DNA from: an uncultured Merdimonas sp.
Lineage (GTDB): Bacteria; Bacillota; Clostridia; Lachnospirales; Lachnospiraceae
DNA length: 43,049 nt
Reading direction: 5' to 3'
Assembly: GCA_944378225.1 (NCBI GenBank)
Contig: CALWGE010000020.1
Location: 1 to 43,049, forward strand
The stretch's first letter is position 1, and each line of letters starts with the position of its first letter. Made by a program: the position numbers and the translations under genes. The notes under the pieces were generated by a model. That model saw only the letters and a list, made by a program, of their open reading frames with translations. It was not told the origin of the DNA and ran no database searches. This document shows, in pieces, positions 25,763 to 33,602 of the stretch.

Positions 25763-25838
25763 GATTTCACATAAAATAACCATATCACCCGGACAATCTT
25801 AACAAAACTTTAAACTTTTATTCCCTGTTTTCTCTGTT

Positions 25839-26675
25839 TCAGAACAGTATTTCCAGCATCAGCCCCGACGCCACAGACACTGAATAAAGCAGGCCAAGGA
25901 CAGCTATGTTCTCTTTCATGGGATGATTTGCCTTAAACAGAACAGCAAGTCCCATTCCTGCCCCGGCGCAGAGTCCTGCCATAGCCGAAGCAAAGCTCAG
26001 CCCCCCTGCCAGATATAACTCAGTAATCAGCACTGAGGATGCGCAGTTGGGAATCAGTCCCAGAAGTGCCGTTATAAAAGGCTGAAACCAGGTATCCTTT
26101 CCCAGAAGCGACGTCAGAGCCTCCATGCCGATAAAATCAAGCAGCAGATTCAGTACAAAAGTGAAGATCAGAATATAGGCAGCCAGTCGCAGTGTATGGC
26201 GCAGCGCAGGCTTTATAATTCCGCCATGGTCACTGCAGCCGCAGCTTCTGCATAAATCTTCTATATGCTTCTCCTCTTTTTTTCTCCGGAAGACCAGATC
26301 TGCCAGATAACCAAACAGAATGCCCAGCAGCACCTTCCCAATCAGAAGCTTCCCAATCACGGCTCCGCTCCCCGGATTTCCCAGGAGAATCAGCACCGCT
26401 TCATCCGACGTGGAAAGGAAAACCGCCAGTAGAGTTCCAAGCGTGATCACGCCGCCGGAATACAGATTGGCGGACGCCACCGAAAAACCGCACTGAGGGA
26501 TGCAGCCAAACAAGGCTCCGACCAGAGGTCCTGCCTTTCCTACCTTTCCCAGTATCCGGTTCATATAATTATTTGAATAATGTTCCAGTGCCTCCAGGAT
26601 CAGAAAAGCCGCCAGCAGAAAAGGCACCATTCTCAATGTATCCAGAAGCGCATCCAGAAATGCATCCAGTATCAT
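25839..26675 (-). CDS. 10-TM heavy-metal/manganese exporter (ArsP_2 type)
   Basis: A 278-residue membrane protein made of two repeated halves, each with a helix-breaking Cys motif: 'GCIPQCGFSVASANLYSGG' and 'GLIPNCASSVLITELYLAGG'. Between the halves lies a cytoplasmic loop rich in metal ligands, 'HIEDLCRSCGCSDHGG'. This matches the putative 10-TM metal exporter family, often called manganese transporter. The actual metal is not shown by sequence. Its upstream region, shared with the divergent folT promoter, holds a short palindrome that may be a metal-regulator site. Confidence 0.85.
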   Translation of the reverse strand: MILDAFLDALLDTLRMVPFLLAAFLILEALEHYSNNYMNRILGKVGKAGPLVGALFGCIPQCGFSVASANLYSGGVITLGTLLAVFLSTSDEAVLILLGNPGSGAVIGKLLIGKVLLGILFGYLADLVFRRKKEEKHIEDLCRSCGCSDHGGIIKPALRHTLRLAAYILIFTFVLNLLLDFIGMEALTSLLGKDTWFQPFITALLGLIPNCASSVLITELYLAGGLSFASAMAGLCAGAGMGLAVLFKANHPMKENIAVLGLLYSVSVASGLMLEILF

Positions 26676-26759
26676 AATTCTTTACACCTCGTTTTCATTC
26701 CGGCCAGTCTTTCCCTGTTTCATACCGACCGGACGAATTCCATTCATTGCCCTGTATCA

Positions 26760-26774
26760 TTAGTTACAACTATC
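26760..26774. promoter_or_regulatory. Short palindrome upstream of the metal exporter
   Basis: The sequence contains TAGTTACAACTA, a perfect 12-bp inverted repeat, with further flanking matches (TTAGTT and AACTAT). It lies about 85 bp before the exporter start and overlaps a weak TTGCCT-18-TAATGA promoter candidate on the minus strand. Identity of the binding protein is unknown. Confidence 0.4.
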
Positions 26775-26856
26775 TCAACAAGGCAACAGAATACCATAAA
26801 CCAGTCTCCTGTGCAAGTGTCGTACGAAAAGTTTGTTAAAAAAATACTGATATATA

Positions 26857-26884
26857 TTGCATTCTGAAAAGGATATGCTATAAT
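26857..26884 (+). promoter_or_regulatory. folT promoter
   Basis: TTGCAT (26857-26862), a 16-bp spacer and an extended -10, TGC plus perfect TATAAT (26876-26884). The riboswitch begins about 80 bp downstream. Confidence 0.75.
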
Positions 26885-26885
26885 G

Positions 26886-26960
26886 ACCTCAGACAGCGGA
26901 AAAACTTGTTGCCATACTGTCTCACCTGCAGAAAGCAGGCGTAAACATTCAGAAGAATAA
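26886..26960 (+). other. Leader segment with small hairpins before the THF riboswitch
   Basis: The 75 nt between promoter and riboswitch can form an outer AGACAG/CTGTCT stem (26891-26927), a CCTGC-AGAAA-GCAGG hairpin (26928-26942) and ATTC-AGAA-GAAT (26947-26958). I do not recognise a known RNA class in it. Confidence 0.45.
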
Positions 26961-26965
26961 ATAAT

Positions 26966-27075
26966 AGCGAAGTAGGATTTTATGCGTTAAGTGTTCGCTG
27001 GCTGGGGAGTCGCCGCGAAACGAAAAGCAGAGCATAAGAGCTTGGTCTTACGATATATTATCCGCACCCGTTGCT
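26966..27075 (+). ncRNA. Tetrahydrofolate (THF) riboswitch
   Basis: The segment carries the hallmark conserved core of the THF riboswitch: GTAGGAT on the 5' side, then ATGCGTTAAGTG (26982-26993), a TTCGC/GCGAA stem whose loop holds GGGGAGTCGCC, then ACGAA, a GC-AGA-GC mini hairpin and the closing ATCCGCACC (27060-27068). Order and spacing match the known Eubacterium siraeum example. It lies upstream of a folate ECF transporter gene, its classical target. Folates should lower folT expression; hairpins between 27080 and 27175, including one with the ribosome site AGGAGG in its loop, are likely the expression platform. Confidence 0.88.
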
Positions 27076-27179
27076 GCAGATGAGTATAAATACATCTCAT
27101 GTGTGGAGGGAATCGGGCTGAGGAACAGTCTCGATATTATTTATTTGCCTGACACACACATACAGGAGGTGTATTTTTT

Positions 27180-27755
27180 ATGCGTTTATTTTCCAAGGAC
27201 GCCTTTGCGTTCCGGGAGCAGCTGCACAATCTGAGAAAAGCACGGAATCTCTGTGTCTGCGGTCTTTTTGTGGCCGCCTATGTGGCGCTCTCCTTCTTCA
27301 GTATCAAGATGACGGAATTTCTGGAATTCCGCTTCGCCTTTCTGGCTCTCGCCGCAGCAGCAGCTTACGGCGGCCCCGTCATGGGTATGGCAGCCGGTCT
27401 TACAGGCGATGTTATCAGTTTCTTCGCGGCTCCCCAGACCGGTCCCTTCTTTCCCGGATTTACCATCAGCTACACGCTTCTGGGCTTTCTGTTCGGAATG
27501 ATTCTCTACCGCTCCAGAATCACGCCCCTGCGTGCCTTTGCAGCCGGGCTGGCAGAATATGTCATAGCCTGTACACTCAACACCATATGGCTGCATTTTA
27601 TGTACGGTATGGAATGGGAGTACCTTATCACCATCCGTCTGATTAAAAACACTGTCTCCCTTGGAGTAAATACAATTCTGCTTTTTGTATTTATGAAAGC
27701 CTTTTCCCGGATTCTGCTTACCATGCCGTCTCCTTTAAAGGCCTCCGAACAGTAG
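27180..27755 (+). CDS. folT: Folate-specific ECF transporter S component
   Basis: A 191-residue membrane protein with about six helices, opening with a basic 'LHNLRKARNLCVCGLFVA', the region where S components contact the ECF module. Typical FolT marks are 'FRFAFLALAAAAAYGGPVMG', 'GDVISFFAAPQTGPFFPGF' and 'LLGFLFGMILYR'. Folate specificity is supported by the THF riboswitch upstream. The shared EcfAA'T module is not in the window. Strong AGGAGG ribosome site. Confidence 0.92.
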   Translation: MRLFSKDAFAFREQLHNLRKARNLCVCGLFVAAYVALSFFSIKMTEFLEFRFAFLALAAAAAYGGPVMGMAAGLTGDVISFFAAPQTGPFFPGFTISYTLLGFLFGMILYRSRITPLRAFAAGLAEYVIACTLNTIWLHFMYGMEWEYLITIRLIKNTVSLGVNTILLFVFMKAFSRILLTMPSPLKASEQ

Positions 27756-27791
27756 AGAAACAATAGCATAGGGAAACAATAGAGAATAACA

Positions 27792-27839
27792 AAAACCGAT
27801 ATGTCACGAAATCGCTTCTGGCATATCGGTTTTCCTTTT
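27792..27839. terminator. Bidirectional terminator between folT and cbiK
   Basis: A perfect 12-bp stem, AAAACCGATATG (27792-27803) with CATATCGGTTTT (27822-27833), is followed by CCTTTTT on the plus strand. On the minus strand the stem's own T-run continues into TTTTTG. It serves two convergent genes. Confidence 0.9.
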
Positions 27840-27846
27840 TCTTATT

Positions 27847-28659
27847 TTATGACCCGGACCTGGATTCCATACAGCTTTTTTCAGCCTCTTTTACATGGTC
27901 CAGATAAATTTTCCTCACGCCGGGATACTCTCCCAGACCTTTCATCTTACAGACTACCTCATAGCCCTCCCGCTCAAACTGACTTCTCCAGGAGTCCTCA
28001 TCCTGCCCGGACATATCATGAATGGCATGATCGCCTGCCACCACCATAAAGGGAGCCAGAATCAGACGCTTTGGTCCCAGGGCGCGAATCTGCTTTTTCA
28101 GAGATTCCATGGAAGGATAGGCTTCCACAGTTCCAAGAAATACCCGGGAATATCCCTGATCCTTAAATGTGTAATCAAGGGCTGCATAAATGGCATTGGC
28201 ATAATGAGTGGTACCGTGTCCCATCAGCACCAGAGCCTCTTCCTCTGTCATATCTGAAAACTCTTCCATCACGGCCTCAATCACAGCCAGGTTATCTTCC
28301 TGTGTGGTCAGAAGCGGATCTCCAAAGGCTACGCTTTCAAAAGCATCCTGTCTCTTCAGCACATCTTCTTTCATCAGATCATTTTCCACGCCGTTAATTA
28401 CATGTGTGGGCTGCACGATGAGCTCTCTGATTCCGTCTGCTATCATCTGTTCCACGGCTTCCGCCACGGTAAACACCTTCACTCCGTCCCGGCGCAGCAG
28501 TTTTGAGATAATCATTTTGCTGGTCCAGGCCCGGTAAATCCGGTAATCCGGATAAGCCTTCTCAATATCTGCCTCGATCCGGTCAATTGTCTTCTCTCTG
28601 GTCCGGTGAAAACTGGTGCCAAAGCTCACCACCAGAATCGCTTTCCTGCTATCTGTCAT
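27847..28659 (-). CDS. cbiK: Sirohydrochlorin cobaltochelatase
   Basis: A 270-residue class II chelatase that inserts Co2+ into sirohydrochlorin in the anaerobic (early-cobalt) B12 pathway. Metal-binding histidines are in 'LMGHGTTHYAN' (His148) and 'VAGDHAIHDMSG' (His211, His214), matching the two key His of Salmonella CbiK. The N terminus 'ILVVSFGTSFHRTREKTI' is typical. The ATG at 28659 has AAGGAG 7 nt upstream; a longer frame to 28698 has none. No other cbi genes are in the window. The next gene upstream is the DUF3786 gene, 63 bp away, so they may be cotranscribed. Confidence 0.95.
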   Translation of the reverse strand: MTDSRKAILVVSFGTSFHRTREKTIDRIEADIEKAYPDYRIYRAWTSKMIISKLLRRDGVKVFTVAEAVEQMIADGIRELIVQPTHVINGVENDLMKEDVLKRQDAFESVAFGDPLLTTQEDNLAVIEAVMEEFSDMTEEEALVLMGHGTTHYANAIYAALDYTFKDQGYSRVFLGTVEAYPSMESLKKQIRALGPKRLILAPFMVVAGDHAIHDMSGQDEDSWRSQFEREGYEVVCKMKGLGEYPGVRKIYLDHVKEAEKSCMESRSGS

Positions 28660-28722
28660 GTCGCTCTCCTTCTCTGCAGTTTCGTATCCGCTCTTCACGC
28701 GCGGTTTAAACTGAAGCCGATT

Positions 28723-29370
28723 CTATGCGGTCAGCTTTTTCAGCGTGGTGATGGAGATATCTCCTACCACCGCCAGATCCTCTGCCTGGTAGGCATACGG
28801 GAAATTATCCTCGAACAGAATCTGGGAAGAAGGCGGAAATTCCTCATCTCCGGCCCAGAGGATAAAGCGCACATGAAGACCGTTGATAAACTCAAACTCA
28901 TAGGATACGTCTCCCAGCGTCAGCTTCTGCACTCCGGGAATCTTCTCCATACCTTCCGCAAACTTGTCCAGCTTGAATCCAAAGCCAAACTTCAGTCTCA
29001 TCAGACAGCGTCCCTCAAACTGCCGGAAATATACCTCTCCCCAGGGAACCTCCCGGTATGTAAGGTATTTGCCGCTGCTCTTCACCACCTGGGCTGAAAT
29101 CAGAAACCGCAGCACAATAATCTTGGCCGGAACCATATCCAGAAGAAGAAAAGCTCCTTCCTCCTCTTCCTCCTCCTTGTGCACTGCAAACTCCGGAAAA
29201 TCCACCAGATAGCGGTATCCCATCAGTCGGATATGAAACTGTCCTCTCTCTTCGTCGTACTCTACGCCGCAGCGTTCAGCAGCCTCCTTCGGATCCAGCT
29301 TCCGGTATTCGCTCAGATAATGTTCCAGAGGAATGCGTTCTTTATTGTCCTTCTCATAAGGGAATTCCAT
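28723..29370 (-). CDS. DUF3786 domain protein
   Basis: A 215-residue soluble protein with the DUF3786 C-terminal signature 'ILWAGDEEFPPSSQILFEDN' and 'LAVVGDISITTL', and the middle 'GKYLTYREVPWGEVYF'. An acidic run (KEEEEEEGAF) lies at about 70. The function of the family is not known; in anaerobes such proteins are often near corrinoid or C1 genes. It lies between the RACE-type gene and cbiK on the same strand, which agrees with a link to corrinoid metabolism (inference). Confidence 0.85.
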   Translation of the reverse strand: MEFPYEKDNKERIPLEHYLSEYRKLDPKEAAERCGVEYDEERGQFHIRLMGYRYLVDFPEFAVHKEEEEEEGAFLLLDMVPAKIIVLRFLISAQVVKSSGKYLTYREVPWGEVYFRQFEGRCLMRLKFGFGFKLDKFAEGMEKIPGVQKLTLGDVSYEFEFINGLHVRFILWAGDEEFPPSSQILFEDNFPYAYQAEDLAVVGDISITTLKKLTA

Positions 29371-29405
29371 ACTCTGTTCTCTCCTTGTTTTTCATCATAA
29401 AATCC

Positions 29406-29425
29406 GCGCCGGCCAAAGCCGGCAC
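29406..29425 (-). other. Small GC-rich hairpin between the RACE-type and DUF3786 genes
   Basis: GCCGGC-CAAA-GCCGGC forms a 6-bp stem extendable by a few pairs, with only ATTTTA after it on the minus strand. It may attenuate the downstream genes or protect the mRNA end. Confidence 0.45.
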
Positions 29426-29444
29426 GGTCAGACTTTCCCGGACT

Positions 29445-31373
29445 CTATTCCTGCACAACTGACGGGAACAGACTGTTGTCTGTATGCGGCAGGAAACAGC
29501 AGGCTACAAATTCATCCATGTAACCCGGCTCTGTGGAAAGCTCCAGATAAGTCATATTCTGTGCCAGTTCATAAACCTTGCGCTCCGCTTTCGTGGAAAG
29601 CAGCATCGCATAGGCGCCGCACAGAGAAGAATTTCCGATATAGTGATAGCACTCCAGAGGAATATCCGGGAACATACCGATTCCCACTGCATTCTTCATA
29701 TTAATGCCGCTTCCGATTCCGCCTGCCACGAATACCTGCTCAATCATGCTGATATCGAAGTCCAGGGTATTCAGCATCGTACGGATGGCAGAGAAAATCG
29801 CTCCTTTGGCGCGGATAAAGTTATCGATATCCACCTCTGTAATCTCCACATCCTTTGCGGCGGCTGCCTCGGACTCAAAAGCCAGCACATAGCTTCCCAT
29901 TCCGTATGCATCGTGCTTAATCCGCTTTCCTTCCCGGATAAATTTACCCTTGGGGCTGATAATGCCGCAGCGGAACAACTCTGCGATCACGTCAATGATA
30001 CCGGATCCGCAAAGACCTACCGGCTTCTGTCCTTCCTCTCCGATAATGCGGAAAGAAGGCTCCATGGTTTCTTTATCAATGGTGCAGGCTTCGATTGCTC
30101 CGTCTGTAGCACGCATACCGCAGCTGATATCGCCGCCTTCAAACGCCGGACCTGCCGAGCAGGCACAGCTCATCATAAAGTCAGAGTTTCCAAATACCAG
30201 CTCTCCGTTCGTTCCCAGGTCAATGAAGAGAGAAAACTGAGACTGATTCCAGAGCATGCTTACCAGAGTACCTGCGGTAATATCGCCGCCCACATAGCTT
30301 CCGATATTCGGCGCCATAATAATATGAGCGTCCGGATGCACATTCAGATTAATGTCCGAAGCATAGAAGGAATTCGTCTTGAAGAAAGCCGGAATATACG
30401 GCTCCATACGCAGCGGATCTGCGTTAATTCCCATCAGCAGATGATTCATGGTAGAATTGCCTGCCACTGCCAGACGGAAAATATGACGCGGACTGATTCC
30501 GGCCGTCCTGCACATCTGCTGAATCATCGGATTCAGTGTCTCAGATACAATGGCATCCTGCAGTTTCTTCTGTCCGCCCGGTTTTGTGGACTCGATGATC
30601 CGGTTGATGACATCAGCTCCGAAACGAATCTGTCCGTTGCCGGCAGACGCCTTTGCCAGGATCTTTCCATTCGTCATATCCACAACCACAGCGGATACTG
30701 TCGTTGTACCGATATCCACAGCCAGACCGCCCACAATCAGATTCTCGTCTTTGCCGGATACCTCATAGACAAAGACATGGCTCTTTCCCTGGCTGACTAC
30801 ACACTGTACTTCAAAATTGCTGCTCCGCAGCACATCCGGCAGCCGGCGCAGCACAGAATAGGGTACACGGATATACTGAATACCGGTAGCCTCCTGCAGC
30901 GCACGGATCAGACGCTCAATATCCGGCATTGTATCTTCCAGGCTGGGCGGAGCCATCTTTACCTTAATGATATGAATATTGTTTTCCATGGGAAGTCCGG
31001 CTTCCTCTATTTTCTCCTTAGACTCGTCAAAAATCTGAATTTCCTCCGGAGAACTTAAATCAGCCACCTTCATACGGCTCTTATATGCAGATGCAATATC
31101 CGGAACCAGAATCTCCACGTCACCGGCTACCTGGCTGCAGCATGCCAGACGCCAGCCTTCCGCATACTCAGCATCGCTGATATGGCGGGTCTGTCTGGAA
31201 TCCAGTTTTCCGCTCAACAGTTTTACACGACATTTACCGCAGGAACCATTTCCCGAGCAAGGCGCGTCGATTACCACATTGGACTTGCGCGCAGTCTCCA
31301 GAAGATTTTCCCCTGTCATCGTCGATACCATCACCGGATCGCCGTTTTCAAATCGGAAAATTACATTTGCCAT
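29445..31373 (-). CDS. RACE-type corrinoid-activating [2Fe-2S]/ASKHA protein
   Basis: A 642-residue protein. An N-terminal [2Fe-2S] ferredoxin domain (1-95) has ligands in 'CSGNGSCGKC' (Cys39, 45, 48) and 'RLACCSQ' (Cys78). A linker (about 95-210) follows, then a large ASKHA ATPase-like domain beginning 'GGLAVDIGTTTVSAVVVDM', with 'FIDLGTNGELVFGN' and 'FVAGGIGSGINMKNAVGIGM'. RACE proteins use ATP to reduce inactive Co(II) corrinoid to Co(I) in methyltransferase systems. No corrinoid protein or methyltransferase gene is in the window. Upstream lies an unusually long leader. Confidence 0.92.
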   Translation of the reverse strand: MANVIFRFENGDPVMVSTMTGENLLETARKSNVVIDAPCSGNGSCGKCRVKLLSGKLDSRQTRHISDAEYAEGWRLACCSQVAGDVEILVPDIASAYKSRMKVADLSSPEEIQIFDESKEKIEEAGLPMENNIHIIKVKMAPPSLEDTMPDIERLIRALQEATGIQYIRVPYSVLRRLPDVLRSSNFEVQCVVSQGKSHVFVYEVSGKDENLIVGGLAVDIGTTTVSAVVVDMTNGKILAKASAGNGQIRFGADVINRIIESTKPGGQKKLQDAIVSETLNPMIQQMCRTAGISPRHIFRLAVAGNSTMNHLLMGINADPLRMEPYIPAFFKTNSFYASDINLNVHPDAHIIMAPNIGSYVGGDITAGTLVSMLWNQSQFSLFIDLGTNGELVFGNSDFMMSCACSAGPAFEGGDISCGMRATDGAIEACTIDKETMEPSFRIIGEEGQKPVGLCGSGIIDVIAELFRCGIISPKGKFIREGKRIKHDAYGMGSYVLAFESEAAAAKDVEITEVDIDNFIRAKGAIFSAIRTMLNTLDFDISMIEQVFVAGGIGSGINMKNAVGIGMFPDIPLECYHYIGNSSLCGAYAMLLSTKAERKVYELAQNMTYLELSTEPGYMDEFVACCFLPHTDNSLFPSVVQE

Positions 31374-31535
31374 AATTTTTCATACCCTCCTGTTTCTCTG
31401 ACACAGCGTCACTCTCCCCGCTTCCGCTGCGATCGTATTTCCTGAAATTCTGTAATCAAGCAAAACCTGCTGTTAAACAAATCAAGTGTCGGATGCAAAA
31501 TTTTCCCGCTGCATGCCGACGTTCTGATTATAGCA
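31374..31535 (-). promoter_or_regulatory. Promoter and long structured leader of the RACE-type gene
   Basis: An extended -10 (TGC plus TATAAT, 31527-31535 on the minus strand) gives a leader of about 145 nt. It contains a GTCGG/CCGAC stem enclosing a TGCA/TGCA pair (about 31484-31520) and a CAGCG/CGCTG stem nearer the gene (about 31405-31432). The ribosome site AGGAGGG lies 11 nt before the ATG. The hairpins could be a regulatory RNA; no known class was recognised. Confidence 0.5.
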
Positions 31536-31610
31536 TATCCGTCCCTTTCCGTCTATTCCCTTTCCCAATTCTGTACATAAAGAAAAGATAAACGAGGAAG
31601 GAAAAGAATA

Positions 31611-31639
31611 TTGTTTTTCCCCTGCAAATAAGATATACT
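31611..31639 (+). promoter_or_regulatory. Promoter of the HAD gene
   Basis: TTGTTT (31611-31616), a 17-bp spacer and TATACT (31634-31639). A second TATAAT at 31644-31649 lies just downstream and could shift the start site. Confidence 0.55.
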
Positions 31640-31676
31640 TTTCTATAATTTTCAACAGTAAAAAATGAGGTGACTT

Positions 31677-32396
31677 ATGAAACATTCAAACATTACCGCC
31701 GTCCTTTTCGATCTGGACGGCACCCTGCTCCCTATGGACTATGACGAATTTACCAAAGGCTATTTCCGGCTGCTTGCCGCCCGTCTTGCCCCCATGGGAT
31801 ACGAACCGCAGAAACTTGTGGACGCGGTATGGGCCGGAACTGCCGCCATGGTCGGAAACGACGGCAGCCAGACAAATGAACAGGCTTTCTGGAAACGTTT
31901 CTCAGAAATCTGCGGAGAAAAGGTTCTGAAAGACCTGCCTGTCTTCGAAGACTTCTATGCCACGGATTTTCAGAATGCCAGGGCTTTCTGCGGCTTTAAT
32001 CCAAAGGCCGCTGAGACTGTACGCTTTGCAAAGGAAGCAGGCCTTCGGACAATTCTGGCCACGAATCCAATCTTCCCCTCCATCGCCACCGAAAGCCGTA
32101 TCCGCTGGGCAGGACTGGAACCGGAAGATTTCGAACTTTACACAACCTATGAAAATATCGGTTTCTGCAAGCCGAACCCGGCATACTATCAGGAAATTCT
32201 GAACAGGCTGCACCTGAGTCCCGAAGAATGTCTGATGGTTGGCAACGATGTGACAGAAGATATGGTCGCGCAGACACTCGGCATGCAGGTATTCCTTCTG
32301 ACAGACTGTATCATCAATAAAAATAATCAGGACATCTCCGTATATCCGAACGGAAGCTTCGATACACTTCTGAACTTTCTGAAAGAAAATTTATAA
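31677..32396 (+). CDS. HAD-family hydrolase (phosphatase)
   Basis: A 239-residue HAD subfamily I phosphatase with motif I 'FDLDGTLLPMD' (nucleophile Asp), motif II 'LATNP', motif III Lys in 'GFCKPNPAYY' and motif IV 'VGNDVTEDM'. A helical cap (about 20-100) lies after motif I. The substrate is unknown; sugar phosphates or phosphoglycolate are usual for this group. Its last two codons share a TTATAA palindrome with the convergent MFS gene. Confidence 0.88.
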   Translation: MKHSNITAVLFDLDGTLLPMDYDEFTKGYFRLLAARLAPMGYEPQKLVDAVWAGTAAMVGNDGSQTNEQAFWKRFSEICGEKVLKDLPVFEDFYATDFQNARAFCGFNPKAAETVRFAKEAGLRTILATNPIFPSIATESRIRWAGLEPEDFELYTTYENIGFCKPNPAYYQEILNRLHLSPEECLMVGNDVTEDMVAQTLGMQVFLLTDCIINKNNQDISVYPNGSFDTLLNFLKENL

Positions 32397-33602
32397 ACGT
32401 TCCGGCGTTTTTCTGCCCAGAATCATACAGCCGGCCAGCATCGCTGCCGGAAACAGAACAGCTGTCAGAATTCCGGTACGCAGATCCCCGGAGACCGCCG
32501 ACGACACTGTCCCTACAAAAGACGGTCCCAGGGAACAGCCTACATCCCCTCCCAGGGCCAGCAGTGCAAACAGCAGTGTGCCGCCCCGGGGAAGGGCGCG
32601 GGATGCGATGCTGAAGCTTCCCGGCCAGAGAATTCCCACAGAAAAACCGCAGATGCCGCAGCCAAGCAGACTGACTGCAGGCCATGGTGAAAGCGAAATC
32701 ATCAGATACGTGAAAATACACAGACCTGCGCTCAGCTTCATACTCCGCTGCAGCGGCAGTTTATCCCCAAACTTTCCGTAAAGAGCTCTGGAGGTTCCCA
32801 TCAGAACTGCAAAAAACATGGGACCACAGAGATCTCCCAGACTCTTTGATACGCCAAGACCGGATTCCGCAAAGGTCGAAGCCCACTGGCTGACCGCCTG
32901 CTCGCTTGCTCCCGCACAGATCATCAGAAGCAGAAGCAGCCAGAAAATCCGGTTCCTCATAAGCATTCCCAGAGACATTCCCGTCTCTCCGTCTTCCAGC
33001 AGAGAATAAATCGGCACCTTCCAGAACAGAAGGCAGTTCACAGCCGGAATCACAGCCCAGAAAACCGCAAGAATCCGCCAGTTTTCTGTTCCGAATGCCG
33101 CAAAGAACACTGTAGAGAGAAGCACGACTCCCACATGTCCCCAGCAGTAGAATGAATGCAGAAGGCTCATGGCCTTTTCCTTGTTTTCCGCAGGACAGGC
33201 CTCGACGATAGGGCTTACCAGCACTTCAATCAGTCCGCCGCCTACCGCATAAATCATAACTGCAAGAAGCAGGCCGGCAAAAGGATCCGGCAGAATTCCC
33301 GGAAGCACAGCAAGCAGCACAAGACCGGCGGCCGAACAGATATGAGCCAGCATCACAGAGGCCCTGTATCCTATTCTGTCTATGAAGCGGGCACTCAGCG
33401 CATCGATCAGCAGCTGAATGCAGAAATTAAATGTGATAAGCAGCGTAATCCTGGACAACGGAATTCCATATTCCGACTGAAACGTCAGAAACAGAAGCGG
33501 TACAAAATTATTGCCGATAGCCTGAACAATATAAGCAATAAAGCAGGCCTTGATGGTATACTGATAGAGATCCTTCTTCTTTTGCGGCTTTAAGGGTGTC
33601 AT
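32391..33602 (-). CDS. MFS transporter (12 TM)
   Basis: A 403-residue major facilitator with about 12 helices and the A-loop-like 'ARFIDRIGYRASVML' after helix 2. It resembles the sugar/fucose permease (FHS-like) branch, but key sugar-binding residues cannot be judged here. It starts in a 4-bp overlap with the yihY stop (ATGA) and closes the long minus-strand operon that begins with gmd. Substrate unknown. Confidence 0.88.
   Translation of the reverse strand: MTPLKPQKKKDLYQYTIKACFIAYIVQAIGNNFVPLLFLTFQSEYGIPLSRITLLITFNFCIQLLIDALSARFIDRIGYRASVMLAHICSAAGLVLLAVLPGILPDPFAGLLLAVMIYAVGGGLIEVLVSPIVEACPAENKEKAMSLLHSFYCWGHVGVVLLSTVFFAAFGTENWRILAVFWAVIPAVNCLLFWKVPIYSLLEDGETGMSLGMLMRNRIFWLLLLLMICAGASEQAVSQWASTFAESGLGVSKSLGDLCGPMFFAVLMGTSRALYGKFGDKLPLQRSMKLSAGLCIFTYLMISLSPWPAVSLLGCGICGFSVGILWPGSFSIASRALPRGGTLLFALLALGGDVGCSLGPSFVGTVSSAVSGDLRTGILTAVLFPAAMLAGCMILGRKTPERL

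Noticed and set aside
26886-27175. Cobalamin riboswitch controlling a B12 transporter
   Set aside because: Considered because cbiK is adjacent, but the conserved cobalamin core is absent while the THF core GCGTTAAGTG, the GGGGAGTCGCC loop and ATCCGC are all present. The transporter also has FolT marks.
29484-31058. A 524-codon open frame on the plus strand
   Set aside because: Antisense shadow of the RACE-type gene; low-complexity, His/Gln/Arg-rich product without motifs.
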